DNA of 64,000 bases from Hallella bergensis DSM 17361 (lineage in GTDB: Bacteria > Bacteroidota > Bacteroidia > Bacteroidales > Bacteroidaceae), in contig NZ_GG704781.1 in the NCBI RefSeq assembly GCF_000160535.1, forward strand, positions 330,892 through 394,891, written 5' to 3'. Positions 8,133 through 16,823 of the stretch are shown piece by piece. The position numbers and the translations under genes are program-made. The notes beneath the pieces are model-generated. The model was not told where the DNA came from, searched no databases, and saw only the letters and a list, made by a program, of their open reading frames with translations. Numbering within the stretch: the first letter of the stretch is position 1; every line of letters begins with the position of its first letter.

Positions 8133-8137
8133 TTTGT

Positions 8138-8145
8138 TATCTTTG
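8138..8145 (+). promoter_or_regulatory. -7 promoter box for holA
   Basis: TATCTTTG on the plus strand, about 65 bases upstream of the holA start. The box for the divergent gene lies at 8163-8170, so the two promoter regions overlap. Confidence 0.55.
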
Positions 8146-8162
8146 CATGGATTTTAATGGTG

Positions 8163-8170
8163 CAAAGATA
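8163..8170 (-). promoter_or_regulatory. -7 promoter box for the HsdR_N-like gene
   Basis: CAAAGATA reads TATCTTTG on the minus strand, 30 bases upstream of the start at 8132. It overlaps the holA promoter region. Confidence 0.55.
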
Positions 8171-8210
8171 GCGAATTGTACCGAGATTTTGGAACGTACA
8201 TTTATAAAAC

Positions 8211-9239
8211 ATGCCACAGAAGAAACCCGTTCTCACTTATGATGCGATTATGCGTGAGCTCAAAGCTGGAAGTTTTTCGCCTATTTATGTGTTGATGGGT
8301 GAAGAATCTTATTATATAGACCAAATCAGCGACTATATTCTTAACCATGTTTTGAGTCCGGATCAGCAAGCCTTTGATCAGACTGTGGTGTTTGGCGCTG
8401 ATGTTAATGCAGCGCAGGTGGCAGACTTGGCTATGCAATATCCGATGATGGCATCGCGGAAGGTGATAGTTGTGAAGGAAGCACAGGGCATGAGATCATT
8501 TGAGAAGCTGGAGAAATATGCTGAAAATCCACAGCCCAAAACCGTTCTTGTGATTTGTTATAAGAATGGGACGATTAATCGGCGTACGAAGTTCATGGCC
8601 GCTGCTGAGCGGGTTGGTGTAGTGTTTGAAAGTAAAAAACTAAAGGATTGGCAACTTCCGAGACATATCCAAATGTATCTGGCAACGCAGAATGTAGGTA
8701 TAGATGAGAAAAGCGCCAGTATGATAGCTGGATGTATTGGTGCAGACCTGAATCGCTTGCAATCGGAATTGGACAAACTTCTCATTGCACTTCCGGAGAA
8801 AGACCGACGCATAACCCCTGAAATGGTTGAAAAAAACATTGGTGTAAGCAAAGATTTCAATGCTTTTGAATTGAGAAGCGCCATAGTTAACAAGGACATT
8901 TTTAAAGCGAATCAAATAATCAAATATTTTGACAGTAATCCCAAGGCGGGTTCAGTGTATTCCTTCCTACCTCTGCTTTTTAATTTCTTCCAGAATTTGA
9001 TGATCGCATACTATGCTCCGAATAGAGGTGATAAAAAAAGTGTCGCAGGATATTTGGATTTACTAAGCGAGTGGGGGGCAGTAGACTATATGACTGGAAT
9101 GAGAAACTATCCTGCAAAGAAAACTTTGCAGATCCTTTCGAAAATCAGAGAAACAGATACTCAAAGTAAAGGTGTAAACAACCCTAATACTTCTCCTGGG
9201 GACTTGATGAAAGAGCTTGTTTTTTTCATTTTTCATTAA
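8211..9239 (+). CDS. holA: DNA polymerase III subunit delta
   Basis: The 342-residue protein matches the delta subunit of the clamp loader, which opens the sliding clamp during replication. Typical features are the N-terminal segment YVLMGEESYYIDQISDYI, the RKVIVVKEAQ strand, DLNRLQSELDKL, and the helical C-terminal collar with KAGSVYSFLPLLFNFFQNL. Length fits the family. It is divergent from the HsdR_N-like gene and is followed by an unusually long AT-rich spacer. Confidence 0.92.
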   Translation: MPQKKPVLTYDAIMRELKAGSFSPIYVLMGEESYYIDQISDYILNHVLSPDQQAFDQTVVFGADVNAAQVADLAMQYPMMASRKVIVVKEAQGMRSFEKLEKYAENPQPKTVLVICYKNGTINRRTKFMAAAERVGVVFESKKLKDWQLPRHIQMYLATQNVGIDEKSASMIAGCIGADLNRLQSELDKLLIALPEKDRRITPEMVEKNIGVSKDFNAFELRSAIVNKDIFKANQIIKYFDSNPKAGSVYSFLPLLFNFFQNLMIAYYAPNRGDKKSVAGYLDLLSEWGAVDYMTGMRNYPAKKTLQILSKIRETDTQSKGVNNPNTSPGDLMKELVFFIFH

Positions 9240-9920
9240 AAACACGGTCAAATCATTCCTTATTTTTCTATTTCATGTAGTCTCGAAAGTATAGTTTTAT
9301 GACTTAACCTTATTGTAATAGGAGAGTTATACAGATTCAATATGCTCAAAATTCGCGTATTTTGAGCTGGCCTTATCGCTTGCCTTAAATTCTTAAAATT
9401 TCAGCTTATTTACCACTTTAAGGTAAGTGCAATCTAAAATTAAATTAATTTTACATTTGAAATATCAAATCAACAAACTCAAACCCAAACACCAATCTAT
9501 GATAATTTAAATTTGCAAATCAAAATCTCAATATATGTAATAAGTTATAATTAAATGGTTTTGAATTCGCAAACACAAATTACCCTATTTAGGAATTTGC
9601 ATTTATTAATATGCAATATTTGTATATATTACTTTATCCATTGATAACCAGGTATTTAAGATTTTGTGCTAATGGATATTATACATATTTCGATCTATTA
9701 TAAGTATAAAAGAACGAAAGGAGCTTCAATTCAGTAATTATATGTGTAATTATCTTATTATAATCCATATGTTTACAGGATTATGTTCAATTAGTATATA
9801 GATGTCCTAAGTATCATTTTAATTTAAATATACAAATTCAAATTCAAGAAAAGTAAAGTTAGATTTGAGATTTGATATTTTAAATTTCAAACCAACATTT
9901 TGAATTATCAAATCTGCTTG

Positions 9921-9946
9921 ATTAAATTTGTGATTTCAAATTTAAT
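9921..9946. promoter_or_regulatory. 26-bp perfect palindrome, candidate operator
   Basis: ATTAAATTTG and CAAATTTAAT form perfect 10-bp arms around a 6-bp centre. It ends 3 bases before the -7 box at 9950-9957, so a bound protein would block or modulate that promoter. Confidence 0.55.
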
Positions 9947-9949
9947 GTT

Positions 9950-9957
9950 TAACTTTG
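9950..9957 (+). promoter_or_regulatory. -7 promoter box for the XRE regulator
   Basis: TAACTTTG matches TAnnTTTG and lies about 62 bases upstream of the start at 10020. Confidence 0.55.
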
Positions 9958-10019
9958 CAAATGGAAGTACTGAATGAAAATAATCAGTTTTTCCATAGTC
10001 ACCATTCTAATAAAGAAGT

Positions 10020-10484
10020 ATGAAAGACAGGATTAGACAGATCATGGACGATCAACACATGACTCAGAAAGAGTTTGCTCAGTTTACTGGAATATCAGAA
10101 GGATCTTTAAGTGGAGTTTTTAATGAACGGACAAGACCAACGATTCAGATGATAGAAACCATACATGAAAAACTTCCAAACATTTCTGTTGAATGGATTA
10201 TGTTTGGAACGGGGTCAATGTATATAACTGAGAAAAGTCAAACTCCATCTAACGACGCACAAACTTCAGAGAAAAACTCACCTTTGCTTGAAGTGCAAAA
10301 TTCTTCGTTAACACCTTCTCTTTTTGATGATTCAAAGAGTACACGCGTTGCTGGCGGGGAAGGAGTTTTATCAAATGTAGGCAAAACTGTTGTGAAATAT
10401 ATTGACAAGCCTGAACGAAAAATAACAGAAATCAGAATATTTTACGATGATCAGACTTGGGAAACGTTTGTTCCTAAACGCTAA
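10020..10484 (+). CDS. XRE-type helix-turn-helix regulator
   Basis: The 154-residue protein has an XRE/Cro-type helix-turn-helix at about residues 2-66 (MTQKEFAQFTGISEGSLSG is the helix pair; the domain ends at WIMFGTGSMY). The middle is a low-complexity, Ser/Thr-rich linker (about 70-115), and the C-terminal 35 residues form a short beta-rich segment (KPERKITEIRIFYDDQTWETFVPKR). It is preceded by a promoter with a 26-bp palindrome touching it, which suggests autoregulation. It lies directly before the pyrimidine genes but has a separate promoter from them. Targets are unknown. Confidence 0.85.
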   Translation: MKDRIRQIMDDQHMTQKEFAQFTGISEGSLSGVFNERTRPTIQMIETIHEKLPNISVEWIMFGTGSMYITEKSQTPSNDAQTSEKNSPLLEVQNSSLTPSLFDDSKSTRVAGGEGVLSNVGKTVVKYIDKPERKITEIRIFYDDQTWETFVPKR

Positions 10485-10524
10485 CTTTGTCTTTACATCT
10501 GCAATGCATCAACCAAAAAATGCT

Positions 10525-10532
10525 TACCTTTG
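10525..10532 (+). promoter_or_regulatory. -7 promoter box for pyrK-pyrD
   Basis: TACCTTTG matches TAnnTTTG, 75 bases upstream of pyrK. Transcription would begin just before the triple repeat at 10541. Confidence 0.55.
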
Positions 10533-10540
10533 TGGAAGAT

Positions 10541-10585
10541 ATAATTGTAGAAGGTATAATTGTATTGGAAATAATTGTAGATTAC
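10541..10585 (+). repeat. Three tandem 15-nt units in the pyrK leader
   Basis: ATAATTGTA occurs at 10541-10549, 10556-10564 and 10571-10579, exactly 15 bases apart. The six bases between units vary. The repeats fall in the predicted mRNA leader between the -7 box and the pyrK start, so they could act as DNA operator sites or as RNA-protein binding sites for control by pyrimidine supply. Confidence 0.6.
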
Positions 10586-10607
10586 ATAATATCAAAGATA
10601 GGCACTT

Positions 10608-11381
10608 ATGAAAAAATATTGTCATGACCTGTATATAAGTTCGGTGGATTGGTTAAGTGACAAGCATGTTTTGCTGAGACTTACTCAAGGAGATCCTCTT
10701 CCTGAAATGCAGCCGGGCCAGTTTGTAGAGGTCAGAATAGACCATTCTCCTCATACTTTTCTTCGCCGCCCGCTCTCTATTAATTTTATAGATAAGGCGA
10801 AAAATGAATTTGGACTTCTTGTTGCAGCGGTTGGTGATGGTACCAGACAAATGATGCGGTTGCGACCTGGTGACCTTCTTAACTGCCTCTTTCCGCTTGG
10901 CAATTGTTTTACCCCTCCTGAAGAATTAAGTGAAAAAAGGGTATTGCTTATTGGTGGAGGAGTTGGCGTTGCACCGCTATTGTTTCAAGGACAGCAACTT
11001 TCTGAATCGGGCAACAACCCCGTATTTTTACTGGGAGCTCGTTCTTCTTCCGACTTATTGGAACTTGACATGTTTAAGAAACTGGGGACGGTCCATGTAA
11101 CTACAGAAGACAATACGGCTGGAGAGAAAGGATTTGTGACCAATCATTCCGTGCTGCAACAGGAACATTTTGACATGATTCAGACCTGCGGACCTAAGCC
11201 GATGATGATGTCGGTGGCTCGTTATGCCCGCGAAAAGGGAATTGAATGTGAAGCATCTTTGGAGAATCTGATGGCCTGTGGACTTGGAGCTTGTCTGTGT
11301 TGTGTGGAGAAGACTGTGAAGGGCAATCAATGCGTGTGTACAGAAGGACCGGTTTTTAATATAAACAGTTTGTTATGGTAG
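10608..11381 (+). CDS. pyrK: Dihydroorotate dehydrogenase B electron-transfer subunit
   Basis: PyrK carries FAD and a 2Fe-2S cluster and passes electrons from the type 1B dihydroorotate dehydrogenase to NAD+. The 257 residues show the FAD-binding RRPLSINF motif (about 45-55), the nucleotide-binding [12 protein letters not shown] (about 112-123) and the C-terminal cysteine cluster CGLGACLCC plus a distal Cys before TEGPVF. Its stop overlaps the start of pyrD by 7 bases, so the two subunits are translationally coupled. Confidence 0.95.
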   Translation: MKKYCHDLYISSVDWLSDKHVLLRLTQGDPLPEMQPGQFVEVRIDHSPHTFLRRPLSINFIDKAKNEFGLLVAAVGDGTRQMMRLRPGDLLNCLFPLGNCFTPPEELSEKRVLLIGGGVGVAPLLFQGQQLSESGNNPVFLLGARSSSDLLELDMFKKLGTVHVTTEDNTAGEKGFVTNHSVLQQEHFDMIQTCGPKPMMMSVARYAREKGIECEASLENLMACGLGACLCCVEKTVKGNQCVCTEGPVFNINSLLW

Positions 11382-12280
11382 ATCTAAGTGTAAAGATAAA
11401 TCAATTAGAATTAACTAATCCTGTAATGACCGCCAGTGGCACTTTTGGCTACGGTTTGGAGTTTGCCGACCTGGTTCCTTTGAATGAAATTGGAGGCATT
11501 ATTGTTAAAGGAACTACGCTTGAGCACCGCGAGGGCAATGACTACCCTCGTATGGCCGAAACAGCTTCGGGCATGCTCAACTGCGTCGGACTTCAGAACA
11601 AGGGGGCTGATTATTTTTGTGAGCATATTTACCCTCAGGTAAAGGACATCGCTACGAATATTATCGTCAATGTCAGCGGCCATTCGCTTGATTCGTATGC
11701 TGCTTGTGCTGCCAAGATAGATGCCTTGGATAAGATACCTGCCATTGAGTTGAATATTTCGTGTCCCAATGTCAAAGAGGGCGGAATGGCCTTCGGTGTG
11801 ACATGTGAAGGAGCAGCAAGTGTAGTTCGGGCTGTGCGTAAGGTCTACCATAAAACGCTTATCGTGAAGCTTTCCCCCAATGTGACAGATGTTGCGGAAA
11901 TTGCGCGTGCCTGTGAGGCAGAAGGGGCCGACTCGGTATCACTTATCAACACACTGATGGGCATGGCCATAGATATTGAGCGCAGAAAGCCCAAGCTAAG
12001 CATTCGCACGGGCGGTTTGAGTGGACCAGCCGTGAAGCCTGTTGCCGTGCGCATGGTCTGGGATGTATCTCATGCGGTAAAAATACCAGTCATTGGACTT
12101 GGAGGAATCATGAATGCGGAGGATGCCATAGAATTTATGATGGCCGGGGCCACTGCCATACAAATTGGGACGGCCAACTTCATAGACCCATCCGTCACGC
12201 TTCGGGTAAAAAACGGCATGGCCGAATGGCTCGAACGACACGGATGCAAGAGTGTACAAGAGATTATAGGAGTGGTCTAA
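11375..12280 (+). CDS. pyrD: Dihydroorotate dehydrogenase, type 1B catalytic subunit
   Basis: This FMN enzyme oxidises dihydroorotate to orotate, the fourth step of pyrimidine synthesis. The 301-residue length, the [11 protein letters not shown] motif with catalytic Cys130, the KLSPNVTD strand and the glycine-rich [13 protein letters not shown] phosphate site are typical of class 1B, which requires PyrK. The coupled pyrK directly upstream confirms the class. Confidence 0.96.
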   Translation: MVDLSVKINQLELTNPVMTASGTFGYGLEFADLVPLNEIGGIIVKGTTLEHREGNDYPRMAETASGMLNCVGLQNKGADYFCEHIYPQVKDIATNIIVNVSGHSLDSYAACAAKIDALDKIPAIELNISCPNVKEGGMAFGVTCEGAASVVRAVRKVYHKTLIVKLSPNVTDVAEIARACEAEGADSVSLINTLMGMAIDIERRKPKLSIRTGGLSGPAVKPVAVRMVWDVSHAVKIPVIGLGGIMNAEDAIEFMMAGATAIQIGTANFIDPSVTLRVKNGMAEWLERHGCKSVQEIIGVV

Positions 12281-12379
12281 AGAGCGATTTTGAAGGCGAA
12301 CGAAAACGTTTTGTTCGTTTATAAAACTCACCTTTGTTGTGTCGCATGAAGCTGACTTGAGACATCCGATATGGCGAGC

Positions 12380-12411
12380 TAAAAAGTGGGAACCGCCGTC
12401 AGACGGTTCCC
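12380..12411 (-). terminator. Terminator for aroC
   Basis: GGGAACCG (12388-12395) pairs with CGGTTCCC (12404-12411). On the minus strand the hairpin is followed by CACTTTTT. It lies about 145 bases beyond the aroC stop codon and may also serve pyrD in the other direction, where no T tract follows. Confidence 0.6.
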
Positions 12412-12556
12412 TGCTAACACAAAAACTAAACTAAGACTTAACTGAACTGATTTTGGGCCTTCTCAAATCCCATATCGTTGATATTGCAAATTTACGACAT
12501 AATCTCGAAATACATAGGACATCAGCGTTTCAACCCCATTCTATGTCCCAAGAATT

Positions 12557-13636
12557 TCATAATTGAATCGTTTTATTAATCAGATAATTATCTAACAACA
12601 CCATGGCCGTCATAGCTTCTACGATGGGTACCGCACGAGGCAAGACGCAAGGGTCGTGCCTTCCTTTAGCGTTGAGGACAGTGGGGCTTCCGTCGATATC
12701 CACTGTGTTTTGTTTCTGGAGAATTGTCGCCACAGGCTTGAACGCCACCCTGAACCAGATGTCTTGGCCGTTGCTGATACCTCCCTGTATTCCTCCGCTG
12801 TGATTGTTTTCGGTCGATATTTTCCCGTTATCATTGATAAAGACGTCGTTTTGCTCACTGCCTCTTGATGCAGCACCAGCAAACCCCTCGCCATATTCAA
12901 ATCCTTTCACGGCATTGATGGATAGCATGGCGGCACCCAGCTGAGCATGAAGCTTGCCAAATTCGGGTTCTCCCAATCCGGCAGGACAACCTTTCACCAC
13001 ACACGTGATAACGCCACCGATGGTGTCTCCGGCATTTTTCACCTCCATGATGAGCTCCTCCATTTTCTCTGCTTTTTCGGCATCCGGACAGCGAACCATA
13101 TTGTTTTCGGTTTGGCTGAGATCATAGGAACGATAGTCATGCTCCAGTTCGATATGTCCCACCTGATTAGTGTAGGCATGGATGGAGATTCCCAGTTGTC
13201 TGAGAGCCAGTTTTGCCAGTGCGCCTGCCACCACACGACTGATGGTAATGCGTGCCGAGGAGCGTCCCCCTCCGCGATGATCTCGCACACCATACTTATA
13301 ATAATAGGTGTAGTCCGCGTGCGACGGCCGAAAGAGCTTTTGCATGTTGTCGTAGTCTTTGGAATGTTGATTCTTGTTAACCACCATAAACCCAATGGGT
13401 GTTCCGGTGGTCTTGCCTTCAAACACGCCGCTCAGTAGTTTCACTTCATCGTTTTCCTTGCGCGATGTTGTGATTTTGCTTTGTCCTGGTTTACGCCTAT
13501 CCAACTCATGCTGAATGTATTGCATATCAATTTCTATGCCGGCTGGCATCCCATCCACGATGCCGCCAATGGCTTCTCCGTGGCTCTCACCAAAAGTAGT
13601 CAGCGTGAAGATGTTTCCAAAAGTGTTTCTTGTCAT
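12557..13636 (-). CDS. aroC: Chorismate synthase
   Basis: AroC converts 5-enolpyruvylshikimate-3-phosphate to chorismate using reduced FMN, the last shikimate pathway step. The 359 residues include the signature blocks [14 protein letters not shown] (about 16-29), [14 protein letters not shown] (about 104-117), the GGGRSSAR flavin site (about 122-129), FEYGEGF and the C-terminal [17 protein letters not shown]. Length and motifs are complete. It lies 120 bases downstream of the SlyD-like gene on the same strand and may be co-transcribed with it. Confidence 0.97.
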   Translation of the reverse strand: MTRNTFGNIFTLTTFGESHGEAIGGIVDGMPAGIEIDMQYIQHELDRRKPGQSKITTSRKENDEVKLLSGVFEGKTTGTPIGFMVVNKNQHSKDYDNMQKLFRPSHADYTYYYKYGVRDHRGGGRSSARITISRVVAGALAKLALRQLGISIHAYTNQVGHIELEHDYRSYDLSQTENNMVRCPDAEKAEKMEELIMEVKNAGDTIGGVITCVVKGCPAGLGEPEFGKLHAQLGAAMLSINAVKGFEYGEGFAGAASRGSEQNDVFINDNGKISTENNHSGGIQGGISNGQDIWFRVAFKPVATILQKQNTVDIDGSPTVLNAKGRHDPCVLPRAVPIVEAMTAMVLLDNYLINKTIQL

Positions 13637-13755
13637 CTCTCCGATAGGGGTTGGTTAAATCAATATGATCTGCACCGCGGCAGTCTGTACTACGCCGTCT
13701 GTGCGTGTGAATTTTCCCCGTAGTGCATCGTCTTTGCAGCAATGGAGTGGGGTGG

Positions 13756-14361
13756 TTAATGCTGATGATGCTTGCCGCAGCATCCTCCATCCTGTCCGTG
13801 GCCATCACACTCGCATCCTCCATCCTGTCCGTGGCCACCACATTTGCAATTGCCCTTGCACCCGCCACCGGATAACTTGTTCAGCATGTCGGCCACCTCT
13901 GCAGTGCTTGCCTCGCGATTCTCGACGATTTCTCCTTTGAAATTCAGGGCCTTACCTGCCAGTGGATTGTTCAAGTCTACTTTCACCTTGTCTGTTGAAA
14001 CCTCCATCACTTGACCGAAAAAATAGACTCCATCTTCGTTTTGCAAGGGTATTGTTGCGTTCGGGTAAACGTTTGCTTGGTCGAATTTGCCGTTTACAAA
14101 GAATATTTGCTTATCCAATTCCACCACATGTTCATCACTGTAAACGCCGTATGCCTGCTCAGGTTGAAGCGTGATGTCGAACTTGTTGCCTGTTTCGAGA
14201 CCAACCAAGTTCTTTTCCAACTCATCTAACACCATCCCAAGTCCGCTGATAAACACGAAAGGTTGGTCGTCGGTGATCTGTTCGATAAGCTCGTTCTGTC
14301 CATCTGTTGTGTCGTAGAGCTGGTAAGAAGCCTTGATGTACTTGTTGATTTTGTTGTCCAT
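13756..14361 (-). CDS. slyD: SlyD-like FKBP peptidyl-prolyl isomerase with metal-binding tail
   Basis: The 201-residue protein has an FKBP-type isomerase domain with an inserted chaperone flap (about 1-150: FVFISGLGMVLDELEKNLVGLETG, then AYGVYSD) like SlyD. The C-terminal 35 residues are a Gly/His/Cys-rich tail (KGNCKCGGHGQDGGCECDGHGQDGGCCGKHHQH) that would bind nickel or other metals. A tail segment is duplicated in frame: GHGQDGGC appears twice through a direct DNA repeat of about 24 bases near 13780-13840. SlyD helps protein folding and nickel delivery in other bacteria. A TATCTTTG box lies about 90 bases upstream. Confidence 0.9.
   Translation of the reverse strand: MDNKINKYIKASYQLYDTTDGQNELIEQITDDQPFVFISGLGMVLDELEKNLVGLETGNKFDITLQPEQAYGVYSDEHVVELDKQIFFVNGKFDQANVYPNATIPLQNEDGVYFFGQVMEVSTDKVKVDLNNPLAGKALNFKGEIVENREASTAEVADMLNKLSGGGCKGNCKCGGHGQDGGCECDGHGQDGGCCGKHHQH
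13780..13840. repeat. In-gene direct repeat encoding the metal-binding tail
   Basis: The string CATCCTCCATCCTGTCCGTG occurs twice about 30 bases apart, each copy encoding GHGQDGGC in the slyD tail on the minus strand. The repeat number could vary between strains by slippage. Confidence 0.7.
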
Positions 14362-14452
14362 ATTGTATTTTGTGATAATATCAATGGTCGTTCATCATTA
14401 TGTTTATAGAAATTATGAAAGCCATCTATGATGAGCACCTATTTTATGTGTG

Positions 14453-14460
14453 CAAAGATA
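14453..14460 (-). promoter_or_regulatory. -7 promoter box for slyD
   Basis: CAAAGATA reads TATCTTTG on the minus strand, about 90 bases upstream of slyD. The rest of the 350-base gap to the next gene holds only this and the divergent promoter at 14591-14621. Confidence 0.5.
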
Positions 14461-14590
14461 GGGCTTTTTTTCCAAAAAGATGTTTTTCAATACATTCAAT
14501 GTGCAAAGTCCATAAGAAAGATGGGATTTCTCATAAACTTGATTTGAGTCAACAAAACGTACTGTTATCGCACACAAAAGACCTTTTTCC

Positions 14591-14621
14591 TTGCCACCCT
14601 CAATTATTTCCCTTATATTTG
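14591..14621 (+). promoter_or_regulatory. Promoter of the small secreted protein gene
   Basis: TTG at 14591-14593 and TATATTTG at 14614-14621 are spaced 20 bases apart, matching the Bacteroidetes -33/-7 arrangement. The leader to the start at 14712 is about 80 bases. Confidence 0.55.
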
Positions 14622-14711
14622 CATTAGAAATCAGAGGATTTCATAAGGATAACAAGTTGAATTAAGATTCGCGTTGACACACGGCGCGGACAGATTAAAG
14701 AAAGAAGAAAA

Positions 14712-15107
14712 ATGAAAAAGATTGTATTGACATTTGTTGCTTTGTTTTCAATGACAATGGCATTTGCAGACCATGCAGAGAAGAATCATGTTAAGGAGAA
14801 TAAGACTACGGAAGTGTCAGTTATGACCATGGATCAGAACTATGATATGACACTGAACTACCGCAAACTTGGCTCTGCCCTGGGATTAAACGGTCATCAG
14901 ATGGAGGCTGTTGAGACGGTGCACAATCGCTTTATAGACGAAATGAACAATGCCGGTCGTGCTGAGGAATCAAACCGTAAGGCTCTTGTTAAGGAAGCAG
15001 CCAACAAGGAACTGAAGTATATGAGCTACATACTCGACGAAAGCCAGTATAAGAAGTTTACTACACTTCTGAACCTGACTTTGAACAATCGTGGATTGCT
15101 GAAATAA
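14712..15107 (+). CDS. Small secreted helical protein, unknown function
   Basis: The 131-residue protein has a clear signal peptide (about 1-19, MKKIVLTFVALFSMTMAFA, cleaved before DHAEK). The mature part is polar and mostly helical, with charged helices at about 55-100 and a tyrosine-rich stretch ELKYMSYILDESQYKKF. It is probably periplasmic and resembles the small conserved exported proteins of Prevotella and Bacteroides with no assigned role. It has its own promoter and terminator, so it is a single-gene unit. Confidence 0.75.
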   Translation: MKKIVLTFVALFSMTMAFADHAEKNHVKENKTTEVSVMTMDQNYDMTLNYRKLGSALGLNGHQMEAVETVHNRFIDEMNNAGRAEESNRKALVKEAANKELKYMSYILDESQYKKFTTLLNLTLNNRGLLK

Positions 15108-15137
15108 GAATTTGAATATTTGAGAGATATAATGGGA

Positions 15138-15174
15138 TCGCAGACTTCGCAAGGAGTTTGCGATTTTTGTTTTT
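15138..15174 (+). terminator. Terminator of the small secreted protein gene
   Basis: TCGCAGACT (15138-15146) pairs with AGTTTGCGA (15155-15163), followed by TTTTTGTTTTT. Confidence 0.88.
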
Positions 15175-15359
15175 CATCCTGTTGAAGACAGATTGGGCGT
15201 CAATGAAAATAACCGACAAAGAGTCTTTGCTGCTTCGCGTATTTGAAAATAATTTCCCGATCGTCTGAAATTCTTCAAAAATATGGCTATTATATAATTG
15301 TTTGAAAATAAGAGTGTTGAGGATGTAACGGATTTTTCCGCTCATTATTCCCGTTCATA

Positions 15360-15595
15360 TTCTTGATGATTACGGCTTAATCGTACTGCGGTTGAGCCTT
15401 TGTCATACAACGGATACACTCTTTTTGCTGCATGGTTGAGTCTCTTCCGCACCGTGAGTAGACCTTAACCGCATTTCCCACGCAGTGTCCTTATCAAGAT
15501 TTCAGTTGTAAAACAGCCTAATTTTGATTTTTTGGATTCTATCATGCCAAAAAATCCAGATGGTTTTTTGGTGAAGTTTTCTATACAATTCTATC
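15360..15595. repeat. Dispersed intergenic element, locus B
   Basis: Between convergent genes, copies of the TAAGCCTTA-type core appear as GATTACGGCTTAATCG (15368-15383), GCGGTTGAGCCTTTGTC (about 15388-15404) and AGACCTTAACCGC (about 15460-15472). About 95 bases later comes TTTTTTGGTGAAGTTTTCT (15563-15581), a block shared with loci at 30.8 and 58.9 kb. No reading frame is conserved. Confidence 0.5.
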
Positions 15596-15706
15596 TCATC
15601 CTTCAATCCGGCATTCTAATCCAGGTTGCTCATCCGCTATTAGTTTTCTGGTTCCCCTTACCTTATATAGTCTCAGGTGATGACGCAGGACTATCCTGAG
15701 GAAATT

Positions 15707-16453
15707 TTATATGTTGACTGCGCTCGAAGGTCTGCCAAGGAGAGGTACGAGTTGTCGAATGTTTTCCAAAACGATGAGATTGGTGTGTTGATATTCTTCC
15801 ACTTTTTCGTGTTGCCAAGTGGTGTGGAAGGGAATGTGTACGGCATGCCCACCCAACTGTAAAACGGGTTCGACATCCGATTTGAAAGAGTTGCCGACCA
15901 TGAGCAACCGATGAACATCGACGTCAAAGACGTGGCACAGGCGAATGTATTCGCTTCTTGTTTTATCGGCCACCACCACGACGTCGTCGAAATATCGCGT
16001 CAGTCCTGAGCGGGTGAGCTTGTTTTGCTGGTCAAGCAGTTCACCTTTGGTAAACACCACCATCTTATAAGCTTTTGTCGCTCGAATCTCTTCCAGTGTC
16101 TCGACCACGTGGGGCAGGGGAATAGTGGGAAAGGAGAGTAGCTCCTTGCCCAGTTGAACGATGCGCAACAGATCGGAGGCCGGGATACGTCCGTGGCTGA
16201 ATGTGATGGCATTTTCAATCAACGAAATGATGAAGGCCTTGCACCCATAGCCCAGCATGGGCATGTTGCGGGTCTCGGTATCGAATAATGCGGCCGACAC
16301 TTTGTCGGCTTGTCCGTAGGGCGACAGGATGTCGCAATAGGCATGCTCAACCTTTTCAAAATGGCTCTGATTGTCCCAGAGTGTGTCGTCGGCATCGAAA
16401 GCGATGAGCCGAATGTCGCTGAATGATGGGGGCGGTGTAGGCGATAGGTGCAT
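15707..16453 (-). CDS. HAD-family hydrolase
   Basis: The 248-residue protein carries the HAD motifs: DADDTLWDN (nucleophile Asp21, acid Asp23) near residues 19-27, VVFTKGE (motif II Thr) near 133, a lysine in the KTRSEYI region as motif III candidate, and VGNSFKSDVEPV (motif IV) near 176-187. It has a C1-type helical cap between motifs I and II. HAD enzymes of this class are mostly small-molecule phosphatases; the substrate cannot be told. The gene has its own TATCTTTG box (16545-16552). Confidence 0.85.
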   Translation of the reverse strand: MHLSPTPPPSFSDIRLIAFDADDTLWDNQSHFEKVEHAYCDILSPYGQADKVSAALFDTETRNMPMLGYGCKAFIISLIENAITFSHGRIPASDLLRIVQLGKELLSFPTIPLPHVVETLEEIRATKAYKMVVFTKGELLDQQNKLTRSGLTRYFDDVVVVADKTRSEYIRLCHVFDVDVHRLLMVGNSFKSDVEPVLQLGGHAVHIPFHTTWQHEKVEEYQHTNLIVLENIRQLVPLLGRPSSAVNI

Positions 16454-16544
16454 GTGGGCTTGGCGTTTTTGAAACTATACTTGTCCTAAAGTCAGTGCCG
16501 TTTGTTTAGACACTTGTTTTCTTTATCCTTAGAATAAGCCTATA

Positions 16545-16552
16545 CAAAGATA
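16545..16552 (-). promoter_or_regulatory. -7 promoter box for the HAD hydrolase gene
   Basis: CAAAGATA reads TATCTTTG on the minus strand, 90 bases upstream of the start. The 370-base gap to the divergent transporter holds this and the opposite promoter at 16678. Confidence 0.5.
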
Positions 16553-16677
16553 GATAATATTGTGAGAATGCTTGTTGTAGTCGCGGTTAATTTTGTTTAA
16601 GTATTTCGAAAATAGGCTATTGCAGCATTTTTTGTAAAATTCTTATACCGAAAGGCTTGCGTGACACTTTCTTTTTA

Positions 16678-16685
16678 TATCTTTG
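16678..16685 (+). promoter_or_regulatory. -7 promoter box for the MFS transporter gene
   Basis: TATCTTTG, about 140 bases upstream of the preferred start at 16824. Confidence 0.5.
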
Positions 16686-16823
16686 CACTCGCGTTTGGGA
16701 GGAGCTATGGAGGCCGGAGACACGTATCATGTGTGACGACAGGAGTGTTCCAGGCAAATTTTGGCATGAATGCCATGCGATTCGATGCAGGGTCGAATCT
16801 GTAATATGAGAACAATTTTGAAG

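Larger units (their letters stand above)
9240..10019. promoter_or_regulatory. AT-rich upstream region of the XRE regulator with repeated palindromes
   Basis: This 780-base spacer has no gene and is far richer in A+T than its neighbours. It holds several related inverted repeats: ATTTGA-N4-TCAAAT at 9455-9470, ATTTGCAAAT at 9511-9520, TTTGA-N4-TCAAA at 9899-9912, and ATTAAATTTG-N6-CAAATTTAAT at 9921-9946. Half-sites of the form GATTTGA also occur near 9862-9875. The family of sites suggests binding by one protein, possibly the regulator encoded downstream. Confidence 0.55.

Noticed and set aside
10541..10585. Possible CRISPR or iteron array
   Set aside because: Units are 15 bases with 6-base variable parts and sit in a gene leader; no cas or replication genes are near.
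13780..13840. Possible CRISPR-like repeat
   Set aside because: Only two copies, located in frame inside slyD and encoding its metal-binding tail.
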